This document shows positions 46,848-59,502 of a DNA stretch of 64,000 nucleotides, in pieces. The notes under the pieces are model-generated. The model was not told the origin of the DNA, did no database searches, and saw only the letters and a program-made list of their open reading frames with translations. Within the stretch, counting starts at the first letter, position 1. Each line of letters opens with the position of its first letter. A program made the translations under genes and the position numbers. Source of the DNA: Ganoderma boninense (taxonomy: Eukaryota; Basidiomycota; Agaricomycetes; Polyporales; Polyporaceae); NCBI GenBank assembly GCA_002900995.3, contig CM035309.1:620001-684000 (forward strand). The letters run 5' to 3'.

Positions 46848-49768
46848 ATGTCCTCGCCGTCCCACTCGAAGCCCTTCGACATCCCCAGCCCCCGCCGGCA
46901 GAATCCCTTGAACGCGGAAGGTACTCCTCCCACCTTCGGCACACCCAATCTCGGTATCTCTGCCTCCCCCAGCCCACGTTTCCTCCGGGCCCAGTACACT
47001 GGCACACCCCCTCCGCCCAACATCCCTCCAAGGTCTAATGCTACCCCGATAGGCACTCCTAGAGCTCCCTTAAACAATCTCCCATCTCTTGCAGGAGAAC
47101 CCTCGTCCTATGGCTCAAGAGGTCTCATTGGCGTTCCTGGCTCTCGTCCTGCCGGCCCCGTACAAGGAGCCCATGTCGACAACCCGTTCGACGACTTGAC
47201 GGATGAGGAGAAGGCACGAATCGTGAGGAAGCACCTTGTCTCAAGAGAGGAACGTCAGAACAACGCAGCCGGTCCGTCAGACCCAGCACCCGCCGCCTCG
47301 TCTCGCGCGGAGTCCGAGTCGGGCAACCTGTCCAAGCGATCCTCCTTCTCTCAATCTCGCGTCCAAAGGGAGGATACAGAGCCATTCCCCGTTCCGTATG
47401 ATGCCCCTGGGGCAGACATAACGTGAGTGTCACCAAGCTTCAAAAAGACCCTTTGCGCTATTCCCTTCCCCTCTTCGACATTGACGCATATATGCCAGGC
47501 ACAACATCTACAAGTGGCAGGCTGATAAGAGGCGACAAGCTGCTCGTCCTCGTGCGGCTTCATTTTCTGGCTCGACCCATACGGAACCAGTCCATCCCGC
47601 TTTCGAGCACATTCATGAGCCTGGAGGGTTCCGCCGTACCTACGTCTTGATGAACGATCCGGAACGCGCCACGGAGCCTCAGATGGTGCGGAACTTCATC
47701 GAGTTCTTATATATATTCGGTCATTTCGTGAGTACATTTCACACATCACGCCATTCATCCATTCATCGGGGCGAATTAGGCTGGTGAAGACCTCGAGGAG
47801 ATCGAAGAGGAGGATGAATTGGAAGAGGAAGAAGTCCCTGGCGCAGAGACTTCACCCCTTCTGGGTGGATCCCCGTACGAGGTCGACCGCTTTGGGCAGC
47901 CTTCTCTCGCTGTCGACACGACACGCGGTCCGGCTGTTAGCAAGGCGACTGAACGTTCGCCCTTGTTGAAGCGGTCTACAGTTCGCTCTCGGTCGAGGAG
48001 GCGCATGTCAAGCGTTGGCCCACATGGAGATGCCACTGTAACAGATGCGATTCTGATGGTGAGCTTACGTTTTGTTGCCTCATCTCTTCATGAAAACTGA
48101 CGATTTTTGTAGTTGTTAAAGTCGTTTGTAGGCACCGGCATTCTGTTCCTAGGCAAAGCGTAAGCGTTCTGGCGTTTAGTCCTAGGCGGGTATCTAATGC
48201 CTTCTCACAGGTTTTTCAATGGCGGCATACTGTTCTCAAGCGCCGTCCTGACATTCATCGCGTTGATCTCGCTATATTCGTTCCTATTACTCGTCAAGAC
48301 CAAGTTCGTAGTCTCCGGAAGTTTTGGCGGTGCGTTCCAAGTCATTGGTTCGCTCCTTGCACGACACTGATGATGTCCTTTAACAAAGATATCGGCGGGA
48401 CGCTCTATGGATCATGGATGCGTTACGCGATCCTCACGTCCATCACCGTTTCTCAGCTCGGATTCGTGTCGGCGTACACGATCTTCGTATCGGAGAATCT
48501 CCAGTCCTTTGTCTTGGCCGTCACCAACTGCGCTAAGCTCCTCGGCATCCAGTACTTCATTCTTCTGCAGATGGTCATTTTCCTGCCTTTGGCTCTCATC
48601 CGGAACCTCGCGAAGCTGAGCACAACCGCGCTCATTGCCGATGCCTTTATTCTTGCTGGCCTAATCTACATCTTCGGAAGTGAGGCCGGCATCATTGCTA
48701 GGAACGGCATCGCCAAGGTTGAGCTTTTCAATGCCAAGGACTGGCCTCTCCTCATTGGGTGAGTTTCGACCTTACTGCAATCTGACTGAGTGCTGATGAA
48801 CGTCTGAAGAACTGCCGTCTTCTCCTTCGAGGGCATTGGATTGGTACGTCTAATCCTATCATAGGCTCCTACATGGCCCTTACACCGCCGTAGATCATTC
48901 CGATCACCGACGCCATGAGAGAGCCCCGCAAGTTCCCCAAGGTCCTGACGGGAGTGATGCTATTCCTGATGGGTGCGCTATTAGGAATGCATCTAGTGCC
49001 AGCGCCAGTTCTCACATAGTCCCACAGTGCTATTCTGTGGTGGAGGCGCCATGTCGTACTTGACATTCGGTCCTGAGGTCCAGACCGTGGTCATCGTCAA
49101 CCTCGACACGACGAGCAAGTTCACTCAGGCAGTAAGTATCACTGTATCGCCCGTTTGCTTGTCCACGGCGCGCACTGACATTTCGATACTTTCAGGTCCA
49201 GTTCCTCTACTCAGTGGCGATCCTGCTATCGGTGCCTCTCCAGCTCTTCCCCGCGGTCCGCATCATGGAGAATGGCATCTTCGAGCGCAGTGGCAAGCAG
49301 AGCAGGCTCGTCAAATGGCAGAAGAACTTCTTCCGCCTCTGTGTCGTCATCTTCTGCGGGGCGCTCAGCTACTTCGGCGCCGCCGATCTCGACAAGTTTG
49401 TCGCCTTCGTCGGAAGCTTCGCCTGGCACGTCTTCTCTTTTTCTAATGCACGCATCTAGCGCTGACCGTGACGTCATAACAGTGTGCCCCTCTGCTACGT
49501 CTACCCGGCTATGCTGCACTACAAGGCGTGTGCGCGGACGCGCAAGCAGAAGCTGGCCGACATTGCGCTCATGATATTCGGAATGATTGCCGCTGTGTAC
49601 ACCACCGTTCAGACCGTCCGAGTGCGTTTTCGTTTTCTCTCCCTCGTCCGTCCCGACCTCACAAGCTGACTTGCTGTGCAGCTTATGGCGGAACCCGCAC
49701 CCGCAGAGCCTCCCGTCATCGGACAGTGCGGTCACTCCGAGGACCCCCTGCGCGTGCTTGGTTTCTAG
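46848..49768 (+). CDS. Vacuolar amino acid transporter, AVT3/AVT4 type (AAAP family)
   Basis: Exports neutral amino acids from the vacuole in yeast relatives. Twelve exons: 46848-47422, 47499-47727, 47780-48058, 48113-48159, 48211-48329, 48389-48758, 48810-48843, 48894-48972, 49028-49131, 49196-49425, 49483-49621, 49682-49768, giving 763 aa. A long cytosolic N-terminus with FVPYDAPGADIT-type and FIEFLYIFGHFAGEDLEE segments precedes the transporter. The membrane core starts at TDAILMLLKSFVGTGILFLG, continues FFNGGILFSSAVL, SQLGFVSAYTIFVSENLQ, FSFEGIGLIIPITDAM and SVPLQLFPAVRIME, and ends GSFACVPLCYVYPAMLHY; about 10-11 helices are visible. Intron 10 (49426-49482) begins with GC instead of GT; only this donor gives the conserved FACVPLCY join. 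Confidence 0.93.
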
Positions 49769-50676
49769 ATGATATTCGCTCATGGCCGTTCTCACTGCAT
49801 CCCTGTGGACCATTAAATTCGGACGCGTAGACAAGGAGACAGCCCGGGTTTCGTCAGCTAACACTTTGTAGAACTAGCCACATCTACTCCGCGCATCCAT
49901 CTTTATCCTACCCTCCTCCGTAATCCGCATCGCTGACCCGCCCGCGTTGTACGCAATATAACTACAACTACAACGACGTACAATATACGTGCTTATTTAT
50001 TGGAGTTTCTTCTGGTTCGAGTTCATGTCGGTACTACTCAACATACACTCCCGACAACCGGCCGCCCCCGTTGAGATGTAAAGATCACTCTTGTATGATT
50101 AGTCTGTTATACCCGGCACATCGTGATACTTAGGTCTAGGAAATGCATTGCATCCTGTGTGCCAGATTTTTTTCGCTCCGCCCGAATCTTCCGAGCGAGT
50201 TTCCGAGTCGAAGATTGGTTCGGAAGATACTCATGTAGAAAAGATTACAGCGCGTCGAAAAATTTTCGGCACAAGTCAAGCATCTGCAAATCTGCTGCTA
50301 CGCTATAGGGGCTGGCCATGGATCGGAAAAGGCACTCGGATGATTCACAAGAGCACACCACCAAAGGCCGCCTCGTCGCGTTCCGGGACCGTCGACATTG
50401 CCAGGAGAATATGATCTGCCACGGTGGATCACCAAGGCAGGTGGACACGCAAGAGGTATACAGGTACATTCATTCCTCCAAAATGCGATAAGATTAGTCC
50501 ACAATAACGTTGCGATGCGATTCTGCGACAATGACAATGACGATGGTCCAGTGCGTGGTGTGGTGTGGTTCCAAACTTGAAAACGGTATGTATCCCAGTC
50601 TCCAGAGGGTCTTCCGAACTAGCCATCTCACAAATTCGTTCCTTCATTCTCTCCGAATTTCGCCCTTGAGGCGAAG
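49769..50676. other. Convergent intergenic region
   Basis: 908 bases between the stops of the AVT3-like (plus) and JmjC (minus) genes, relatively AT-rich. Short frames only; no gene, RNA or repeat recognised. Confidence 0.5.
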
Positions 50677-53600
50677 TCAAGCTACCGCGACGACGGGCTC
50701 CGCCACAGTCTCGCTAGCACCGCTCTCTCCCGCCTTGTGCCTCTTCGCCGGTGGGATATCGGGATCGGGATCGAGGCCAGCTTCGGGAGAAGCGCGTTTC
50801 ACTCCGCCCGAGGCCTCAGCACCAGCACCAGCACTAGCACTTAGACTGTCGTCGGGTGCGGTGCTCGTGCTGGTGCGATCGACGATGATCGGCACCGTGA
50901 CCTCGTCTGACCAGGTGCCTGGGGACGGGGATGCGGAAGGCCCCACTGCTGTCGCGGTCTTGTTCGAAATGGGATCCTCGACGGCCGAATAGGGCGAGGA
51001 GGAGTCGGCGCTGGGTGCGCTAGTGGATGCGCCGAAGAGCAGGTTCGAGTTCGTGGAGAACGTCGCGGCAGGCATTCGCCATGGCGGCACCCTCGACGAG
51101 GTCGCCAGAGACTCGGCGTGTGCTCGTGCTCCCGTGGGGTGGGGTAACGGCGCCTGGGCAGGCGTGGCTGCTGACGGGGAAGGAACTTCATGCGAGGCTT
51201 GGCTAATCGACGTCGACGCGAGTGGGAGAGGTGGAGGGAGGGTAGATGTGGAGCTCCTTGCCTGGGTGGGCGGCTGCCAAGATACGGATTTAGACGGGCT
51301 CCCGACCTCGTTCGATGCCGTGGTCGGACCTGATGGGACAGCGACAGGCGCGGCGGGCGCGGCGGGCGTTGGTGAAAAACTTTCCACCTGGGCTGGAGGA
51401 GGCTGGGACGGCGGTGCTGCTGGAGCGGCGACGTCCGACGCGGAGGTAGACTGCGCGGGATCGGGACCCGGAGCCGAGGTCACCTCGTCATTACTGCTAG
51501 GAGCCTGAGCGGGCCCGCGCAGCCGTTTCTCCTGGGCGACGCAGGAGAGCCACGCGAACCACATCATGGTGCGGAGCTGGAGGACGTCCTCCTTCCACGC
51601 CTTGAGCTGGTTCTGCTCGCGGAACTCGCGGGTGAGGACGCTGCACCGCTCGACGTTCTCGGGGCTGACGAAGTCGCACGCGACCTTGATGCAGTCCGCG
51701 AGGTTGCACACCTGGAGGTTCCAAAGGTGATCGCTGTCAGTGTCCGGGAGCATGCGGGCGGCTCGGGGGAGAAGGTTAAGGTAAAACGGAGGACAGAGGG
51801 CGACGAACCTGGTGCGCGCACCCGGCGGGGATGAACACGACCTCGCCAGGCGTCTGGAAGATGCGGTGGCTCACGACGCCGTAGTCCCTGTGCAGCTCCG
51901 CGAGCAGCGCCGAGTCGAGGTAGAATTTCTGCGCGTGTATTGGGTCGCCGTGGTATTTGTCCGCGAACTTGCTGTGGAGGAACCGGCGGAGCGCCGCCGT
52001 GTCGCCCGCCTTGAAGATGTCCCACGCCGCGCCGCCGGGGCGACCGTCCGCGCGCGGCGAGGCGTACGTCATGATGTTGACCGCGTCGGCCATGTCGAGG
52101 TGCAGCCGCGTCGAGCCCTGGCTGCCCGCGGACTCGAACGAGGCCTGTGCGTTGTACATCTTCGGACCTGGGGATGCATGCGAAGAAAGAAAAAGAGGTT
52201 AGAGAGCGGGCATGGGGCTGTAGATATCCAGAGGATGGGGAAGGGTGCTTGGAAGCAAAGGCTCACCGAGGTCCGGCCCGATTGTGTTGCTCGGGAAATG
52301 TGATGCGATGTTGAGGACGCCGTCGCGCCGGACGTAGTTTGGCACGGGCGTTACGCGCATGAACTCGTCGTACAGCTCAGGGAACGTGTTTTTGAAGTCG
52401 GCTGATGGCGGCCAGTCCTGTGAAGACACAATTCGTCCGTTCAGTCAAGCCAGCCACTCTCAGGCCACGTGCACGGGGTGTAGCTTTCCTTACCTTCAGC
52501 TTCCAGGTAGATGCACTGCGGTTCTCGTAGTTGCCGAACGAGGAGAAGAACCGGTCCACGCTCACCTCCTTCATCCGTTCAGACTGGCACTCGACTAGCG
52601 TGCACCTTTGGTGGCCGTATTTGCTGCGGAAGTACTCGGGGGTCCATTGTACATGGAACTTTTCGAGGACTCCGGTAACGACGAGCGGATCCCCGCTGCT
52701 CCACACCTGACGAAACACCTCTTCTGTGAGCTCAACATGGGAGAACGTAACGGTATCGTGGGAGGGAATAGGCCCCTCGCTTAGCGATGGGAGGACGGAA
52801 GACGGTTCTGAGCCACTTGAGGATGACGACGGGGCTGGTAAGGGGGCAGGAAGATGTGTCGTTTCCGGATTGGATGATGGAAGAACGGTTGCGGTAGAGT
52901 TACCCAAAGCATCTTCAGAAAGTAGGGAGGCTGCTGTTGAGGACTCGATACCGTGAATGCCATGCTCAGACGAGCTCGAAGGCTCAGCGTCGGAAGATGC
53001 CAGTAGTGCCTCCATGTCTTTAATTGCATCCGCTAGTTCAGTCCCAGAGAAACGAGTCGCCGGAGAAAAATCCTTCGGTTGATGCCGGTTGCGCTTCGTG
53101 CAAGGGAGGAAGAAAGGGCTCCGAGGATGTCGCTCTCGCTGAGGGGGTGTCATGGATCGGGATTTGGGAGAGTCGTCTGACCCAGTCGCCTCTTTAATGT
53201 GGGCGAAGCAATCAAAGCAGGCCTCACGGCCACATGTACGGCACATCCAGCTGCTGGAAAATATTGAAGTCATACATGCATCTATAACGGACTTGCGGTG
53301 AGTGTGAGGAGAGACTGGGGCTGCTGGTGGTGCATACCGCATGTTGCACGAACTTCAGTCTCGCGTGGGCGGCGGATCACCTCCGGCTTCTGGAGGTGGA
53401 GCATCTCCTCCTTCAACACAGGAAGAAGGGCCGCCGCTACTGTACGCTGAAGAGAGTCCATTAGCTATAATACCTACTACGTTGTAGAAGCGCTCACCTT
53501 GACGCGTTCTATGTGGGTTAGACGAAGGTCTATGTTCCACTTGTTAGGCATATCCAACGCTGGGGAGGCACGCTCTTGGCTCTCTCCGAAGCTAAATCCC

Positions 53601-54062
53601 ACAATCCTACGACTACCAGTGGTTTCTCTGAGGAGAAAGCGGAGTCTATGGAAGCGGCAACTCTCGCCAGAGACCTTGCTTATGCACGCGGTGCAGCGGG
53701 GAATATCTTCGGAGCGGTAGCGGTTTGCATTGCATTTATTGACTTGGAGTTCCAGGCGCAAAGGAGGAGTGTCTTGTTTGTCAGTGCCGCCGTCCGCGAC
53801 GACGTTGACGACACCGAGCGAAGATGGTGGATGTTCCTCGATAACGGACACTGCAGAACCAAGACAGGGTGAGCCACTCGATAATGGATTGGGGCGTAGC
53901 ATTGGATCCAAAGGAGATGGATTGAGGGAGCAAGAGACACCGACCGGAAGACTCGATCGCATTAATATTATCGGCTTTGAGATGCCGGGGTCTCTTTGTG
54001 GCGCTGGACTCGGCCCGCGGAGCCTTGTCGTGTTCGAAACCCTTCCTCTTCTGTTGAATCAT
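50677..54062 (-). CDS. KDM3/JMJD1-like JmjC-domain protein (putative histone H3K9 demethylase)
   Basis: Seven exons: 54062-53945, 53850-53498, 53446-53338, 53281-52494, 52417-52267, 52167-51809, 51711-50677, giving 970 aa. The N-terminus is basic. A Cys-rich region follows: RCTACISK and SGESCRFHRLRF, then a zinc finger CDACMTSIFSSSWMCRTCGREACFDC near residue 193. The JmjC domain begins around DPLVVTGVLEKFHVQWTPEYF and has NTIGPDLGPKMYNAQAS. The iron-binding HxD is in LHLDMADAV (H529, D531), and the second His is in IPAGCAHQVCNLADCIKV (H625). This layout, Cys-rich module then JmjC, is that of KDM3 enzymes, which remove H3K9 methyl marks using iron and 2-oxoglutarate. A ~300-aa disordered Ser/Pro tail ends PPAKRHK-rich. 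The frame is open upstream of the chosen Met, so the start is uncertain. Confidence 0.88.
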
Positions 54063-55472
54063 TTGGCGCGGTGGGGTTGAGGCTGAAGACGGCGGTGCCA
54101 CATAAACTTGGCCAGGATGTCGAGCGAGGACTGATGGTTGTGGGCAGAGAAAGCTACGGCAGCTGGTGGTGCGATGCGAACCAGGACGCGGCTTAACGTT
54201 CGGTCGCGGCTGCCATGAATTACTTAATGTTCACGTGGCAAATGCGTCCAACTGCGCGTGGGAACGGTAGCCAGGCAGGCCCAGCACGCGCAGCCATCAT
54301 AAGCTCGAAGGGCCTATGGTTCCCTCAAGGACAGAGGATAACAGCCGCATCCCAGCAGCTTCGCCAGATTCCTTACCAAGAGACTATTCCGGTTCCGCCC
54401 GTGGTAATGGTCCTTAGCGCTCTCTGAATTATCGCGCAATTGATCGAAAACCATCGCTTGTCCGTACACCACAACTCAAGCACACTGTACGCAAATATAT
54501 ATCGGCTCTCGAAGTCTCTGAACAACATCCAGTACCTGTAAGGTGAGTTGAGCTGAGCGTCACGCTAATTGAGCAGCGATGGTCTGACAAACAGCTGAGG
54601 TGAGATCGGCGAAGTGCTACTACTAGCCATCCTTCTGTCCGCCACCATGGCCCATGATGCTTATACGGCATATCTAATATCATGCCCACACAGATACTCA
54701 CGTCAACAGGGGTGAAATATGCCTAGCACGTATGGTCTCAGGATCAGTGTCCCTGGCCGTACACCTTCAAACAAGTTACAACAGCGCTGTTTGGTGCCGA
54801 GTCGACAAAGCTCGCCCAACGAGGGCACTAGTGGGATACGAATGGAGGTAGTGGGCAACTGCCAGTCATGACCTTGCTTGTTCTGACATGAGCAGGAACC
54901 ATAATCCGGAGCTATTCGGCGCGATGACTCGGACCTCAGACATCCACTCCGAGTCCGGCGCGAACTGCTCTCGCTGCACGGCCACACGAACGCTCTGGGA
55001 TTATTGACCACTGCGCCCCTTCCATTGACTTTCGCTCGCAACAGCGATCCGCGGGTGATGCACTTGGCCCAGAGCAGGCGCGATGGCTCAGAAACGAACA
55101 ATGCCGGGAGGATTTCATTGGTGTGTGCCCGCTTCCACTATGGTCTGCGATCGACGGACTTCTGCTCTGGATGTCCTCTGGATCCATGATGCGGTTCCTT
55201 ACCATGGGACGTATCAAATGATGCGGGACTGGCATCGCTTTCCGATCCCATCTATGTTACTGCTCGCGCTGCCCTGCAGTGCCCTGCCGTAAGTGCGGCG
55301 ATCCAGCATATGCCTCCTGGCAGTGCGCGACCACATAAAGTTGGGCAGCGCTCCGAGGCTGCGTCTGACTGACTTCTGTGAAGCTCCTTCTCCACTCACT
55401 CCAGGCTTGACGCCTTCCGACCGTCCTTATAAAAGCCTCACGGTTCGTCTGGACACGACATCCCCTACGACG
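54063..55472. other. Divergent intergenic region, 1.4 kb
   Basis: Lies between the JmjC gene start and the GH93-like start. No frame with recognisable homology on either strand; it presumably carries both promoters. Confidence 0.5.
55428..55434 (+). promoter_or_regulatory. TATA box of the GH93-like gene
   Basis: TATAAAA 39 bases before the ATG, implying a very short 5' leader, common for highly inducible secreted-enzyme genes. Assignment is from position. Confidence 0.55.
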
Positions 55473-57027
55473 ATGATGGTTCACAGCCTCCTCTTCCTTC
55501 TGCTCAGCACCTTCTTCTCCCATGCCCTCGTCGCCCCTGCACCAGTCATGTCAGGCGGCCTCGTCTACGAGGTAGACAATGCTTTACACAGCGCACCCTC
55601 CCCACGCGCCCTCGAACGGCGCGCCGGGCTCGTCCCGCACGTCGGCACCGCGAACATCATCCTTTCGTCCTCCGGCGGCGGGTACCCGCGCGTGACGGGC
55701 CTCGCGGACGGGACCCTCCTCGCCTCGTACACCGCAGTCTCCGGCTCCACGAAGACGCTCACCGTGGTGCGCTCGACGGATGGGGGCAGCACGTTCTCCG
55801 CGTGGGGCACGATCGCGAGCGGGACGGGCGACCTCGACAACACGTTCCTGCTGCAGCTGCCGAACGGGCACGTCGTCGCGGCGTTCCGGAACCACGATCT
55901 CGACGCGGACGGGTCCCCGACGTACTACCGCATCACCGCGTGCGTCTCGACGGACGGCGGGCGGACGTGGACGTTCTTGAGCCAGGTCGCGGAGCGCGCG
56001 GCGACGACGACGAAGAACGGGCTGTGGGTGAGTGCTTTGGTTCTGGCGCAGGATTCCATCTCCGGGTCGCGCACCTTCAGTGGTGCATCCTCGCTCCGCT
56101 CCGACGATGCGTCGAGGGGACTGAAATGGGACGAGCGAAGCCCCGGGTAAAATGTATGCGCCCAACTACGTTGTGGCTGTGTTGCGAGCGGAAGGCTCGA
56201 GGGTCCTTCCTATCGCGTCTGCATCGAAAAGGAAGGCAGGACGGTACGCTGATGAGCTGTGCGTCCAACCTTGTTATATAGGAGCCGTTTATGCGCTTGT
56301 CGTCAAGCGGAGCGCTCCAGGTGTATTACGCCTCCGAGAACTCCGGCGCGGACCAGGACATCCTCCTGAAAACCTCGACCGACAACGGCGCGACGTGGTC
56401 CCCGACCCCCACAACCGTTGCGGGTGGCACGACGACGGGCCGCGACGGTATGCCCGGCTGCGCGAGTGCGTATCCCGTCTGTTAGCTCGCTATATGCACG
56501 GCTTACTAGATCGCGACTCACGCAGACTTCAACGACGGGTCCGTGAAGCTGATGTGTGTCTTCGAGACGACCGAGGGCAACTCGGACGGCACCTTCTCCG
56601 TCAAGAGCGTCGTCTCGCCCGACGACGGCACGAACTGGGGCACGCGCAGCCCGGTCTTCTCCCCGTCCGGCAGCGGCAACAACGGTACGTCTCTCCCCTT
56701 TCCCCCCAGGTGTTCGCTATGGGCTCACCACACGACCACGACACAGCTGGGGCGCCGCAGATCGTCGCGACGCCCGACGGGAACCTCGTGGTGTCCTTCA
56801 TGACCGACGAGGACACGTCCGCGCACGACTGGCCGACGTCCGGCGTCGCGTTCAAGATCGTGACCGGCACGCCCGTCGCGACCGGGGACTGGGGCCACAA
56901 GACGACGGTGACGGGCCCGCAGTCGTTCTGGCCGGGCTTGTTCACGAAGAGCGACGGGTCCGTGCTCGGGTGCGTCGGCGCGTCCGCGGGGCTGATCTGC
57001 AAGGACATCACGTTCTCGGCGAGTTGA
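55473..57027 (+). CDS. Secreted GH93-type exo-alpha-1,5-L-arabinanase-like beta-propeller
   Basis: Four exons: 55473-56027, 56282-56465, 56526-56684, 56747-57027, giving 392 aa, typical for fungal GH93. Signal peptide [23 protein letters not shown]/Asp-box motifs recur on the propeller blades: [41 protein letters not shown]. Family-typical stretches are [86 protein letters not shown] and [13 protein letters not shown]93 enzymes release arabinobiose from linear arabinan in plant pectin; related sialidase-fold proteins look similar, so the substrate is inferred. Two adjacent ATG codons begin the frame; the first is used. Points to a plant-biomass-degrading lifestyle. Confidence 0.88.
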
Positions 57028-57249
57028 GGAGGATGTGTTTTGTGTTCGCATGTAAAAAAAGGAGTTTATCAAGTTTGCTAAGACTTGAAATTGTATGTTG
57101 TGCTGATGACCGGCAGCGGTTGGGGCATTCGACGTCGACTCGTTTGTCCTCTCGAGCGTGGGTAGGGTGTATGACGGCCCTCCCGCTAGAAGCACATCGT
57201 GCAGAGCTGTCTGTGATTGCATTGTATACATACATATATCAGATGTCAT

Positions 57250-58843
57250 TCAACCGACCTTCATCCGCAAATTTCCTTTGGGTCCACTACTCGCACCACC
57301 ACCCAGATCTTTCCACCACTTCTCCTTCGTCTTCACTTTGCCTTTTGTTTTGCTTCCCGTTCCCGCGACGTTGCCAACCCGCTTGACTATTGTCGATAGG
57401 CCCGAGGACACGCCCCGTCTCCCGCCACCAGGAAATGACTCCGTCTCCTTACCCTTCCCTTTCTTCTTCAAATTCTTGCCTGTGTAATTAGCCGCGGGTG
57501 AAGCGCCCGAAGCAGCCTCCTCTCCTTCGTCGTCGTGAACCTCGTCCTCACCGTCAGCGGATTCCGACATCATTGTGGAGCGGGAACGTTTGTGGGGAAC
57601 CGCAGGCGGAGGGGTCGCGGAGCCCTGCGGCTTCAAGTGTGGCTGCGGGAGTGGACGAACGTTCTTCTCCCATGTTCTGCGGTGAAGCCGGAGGAGCGCC
57701 ATTGTGGCACGGGCATCGGTGACCTGGGTAGAAGCCATTAGATCGTATGTTATGGAATAAGCTCCTTTTTCCGTGAAGCGAGAGCGCCGACATAGGAGGC
57801 GCTGGATGGGAACGTGCGAGGGCGAGGAGGTGGGACGTACCGATGAGTGCTCCCCTCCTTGAATGGTCAAGCCGAGTTCCTGCTTTGTCAGATGTCGAAG
57901 TGCGGGCCGCCGTCCACGAGAAACCTTGTGTTTGTGGGCGAGTATTTGGGTGTCGCGCGTTTGTGGGCGAGGATGGGAGAGGAGGAGCGCCTTCAGGTCG
58001 TTATGAACGGCATGCCCAACGAGGATGCGGTCTTTCAGGAGGTCCGCGACTTCTTTCTGGACGTCGTCGAACATCCTGGCTGCAGGAAAAGGAAAAGAGG
58101 AATGTTGGACTCGACAAGGGCGCGGAGTTGGGAGGAGGACATACCGTGTACCATGTCGGACGGCCGTATGCCGGAGAACTCCGTGCGGTAGTCGACAACG
58201 CGCTCGCGCGGTCTGACGAACGCGTCGAGCATGACGAAACCGTAGTAGTTGACCAGGGAAACGCGCGCGAGGGCGGACTCAGCGCCGTCTACTCCGACAC
58301 CAACCATTTCGCAGTCGAGAGCAAGATATTTCCCAGGTCTGGGGCGGGGAGTGCATGCATGCGTGGACAGAGATGAAAGGAATGCGGATGGCACTGTGAG
58401 GGATCGGGAATTGGAGGGGATCCAAAATATAAAACGTACTGTGTATGCGATCCAACATGCTCCACTTCCCCCAAGACCATTCTACGCAGAAGCGCAAGGG
58501 ACTCTCCGTTCTTCACTTCGTCCCCACCAAACACTAGGCCATCCGCATCTGTCAACGGTCCTCGGGGGAATGTGTGTGCCTCAGTCGCTGAATCATGCGT
58601 TTCAACCGATGCAGAGGAGGGCTCCGCGACGTGCGTGAGCTTGCGTCGTTTCCTGGCGGCGAACGCACTGACGGCAGCTTTTGTTCCGGAACCAGATGTG
58701 TTGGGTTTCGAGATTTCCTTCAATCAAGAACAAACCTGTGTGAATGTCATGAGGAGACATCGTTGCAAATGGCGCAAACACACCTTCTTCAGCGCAAGCC
58801 AATTGGAGGATGGTAGGGACTTGTCTGGCTTGTTATTCGCCAT
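57250..58843 (-). CDS. REX4: RNA exonuclease 4 (DEDDh 3'-5' exonuclease)
   Basis: Five exons: 58843-58784, 58717-58440, 58338-58145, 58079-57841, 57723-57250, giving 414 aa. N-terminus [20 protein letters not shown] matches the family's SSNW start. The exonuclease domain has [11 protein letters not shown] (catalytic D121, E123), [47 protein letters not shown] (D205), [10 protein letters not shown] and the final [11 protein letters not shown] (H255, D260), so all DEDDh residues are present. REX4 works in pre-rRNA processing in the nucleolus. The C-terminus is Lys/Gly-rich ([26 protein letters not shown]), likely for nucleolar targeting or RNA binding. The last intron (117 nt) has no stop and is a multiple of three. 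It is convergent with the GH93-like gene. Confidence 0.95.
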
Positions 58844-58942
58844 TATGCTTGAGCTCTCAGAGTAACAACGTAGTGGGAAATCAACCCAGTGGCGAGAACG
58901 AGGATGGAAAAGTCGACGGTGAAGTTAAGAAGATTGGTCAAG

Positions 58943-59502
58943 AGGGGTGCTCAATTCTTGTCGCTCGCTCACTTCGTTGCGCGTCTAAAGGGCGCTTGCC
59001 TGGCAGGTTCAGGCTCCGCCCACAGCCACCAGAGCAGGCAGAGAGAGCGGCGAGCGCATGCTGCGCCTGTGCTGATCGCCAGGGGGGTTCAGTTTTTCAT
59101 GTTCTCATTTGTCTCAATGGGAGCCCAGTATAACGAAGAACATGTCACCTTCGATTGAAGATCTGACTGGATCCGAAATTTAGGGCGGTATTGCTGGTCA
59201 GAGTGGGACTCCGGTTCTGAGCGTTACATACCCTGCATGCGCCTCCAAATGGCGCCCAGCCAGGCTCACTGGACTGCATGGAAAATAGCCAGTTTATTCA
59301 GGTCGTTTTCTTGGCAGACATCGTCACAAGGTGTTGTTTTCCAGCTGGTTTGCTGGTCCGCTGGCGAGCACACACGTCGCTCGACTCACTTGCGCGCCTA
59401 TTCCAGTGGCTGTGGGCGGAGCCTGAACCTGCCAGGCAAGCGCCCTTTAGGCGCGCAACGAAGTGAGCGAGCGAAGGCGAGCGACAAGAATTGAGCACCC
59501 CT
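58943..59502. mobile_element. 560-bp terminal-inverted-repeat element (MITE-like)
   Basis: The ends are AGGGGTGCTCAATTCTTGTC and its reverse complement. The arms (about 58943-59032 and 59402-59502) stay complementary for ~90 bases apart from a small extra GCGAGCGAAG in the right arm. A three-base duplication AAG flanks both sides (58940-58942, 59503-59505). The interior has no transposase. The structure fits a non-autonomous DNA transposon; a 3-bp target duplication would suit PIF/Harbinger- or CACTA-type families, but family is inferred. Confidence 0.8.
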
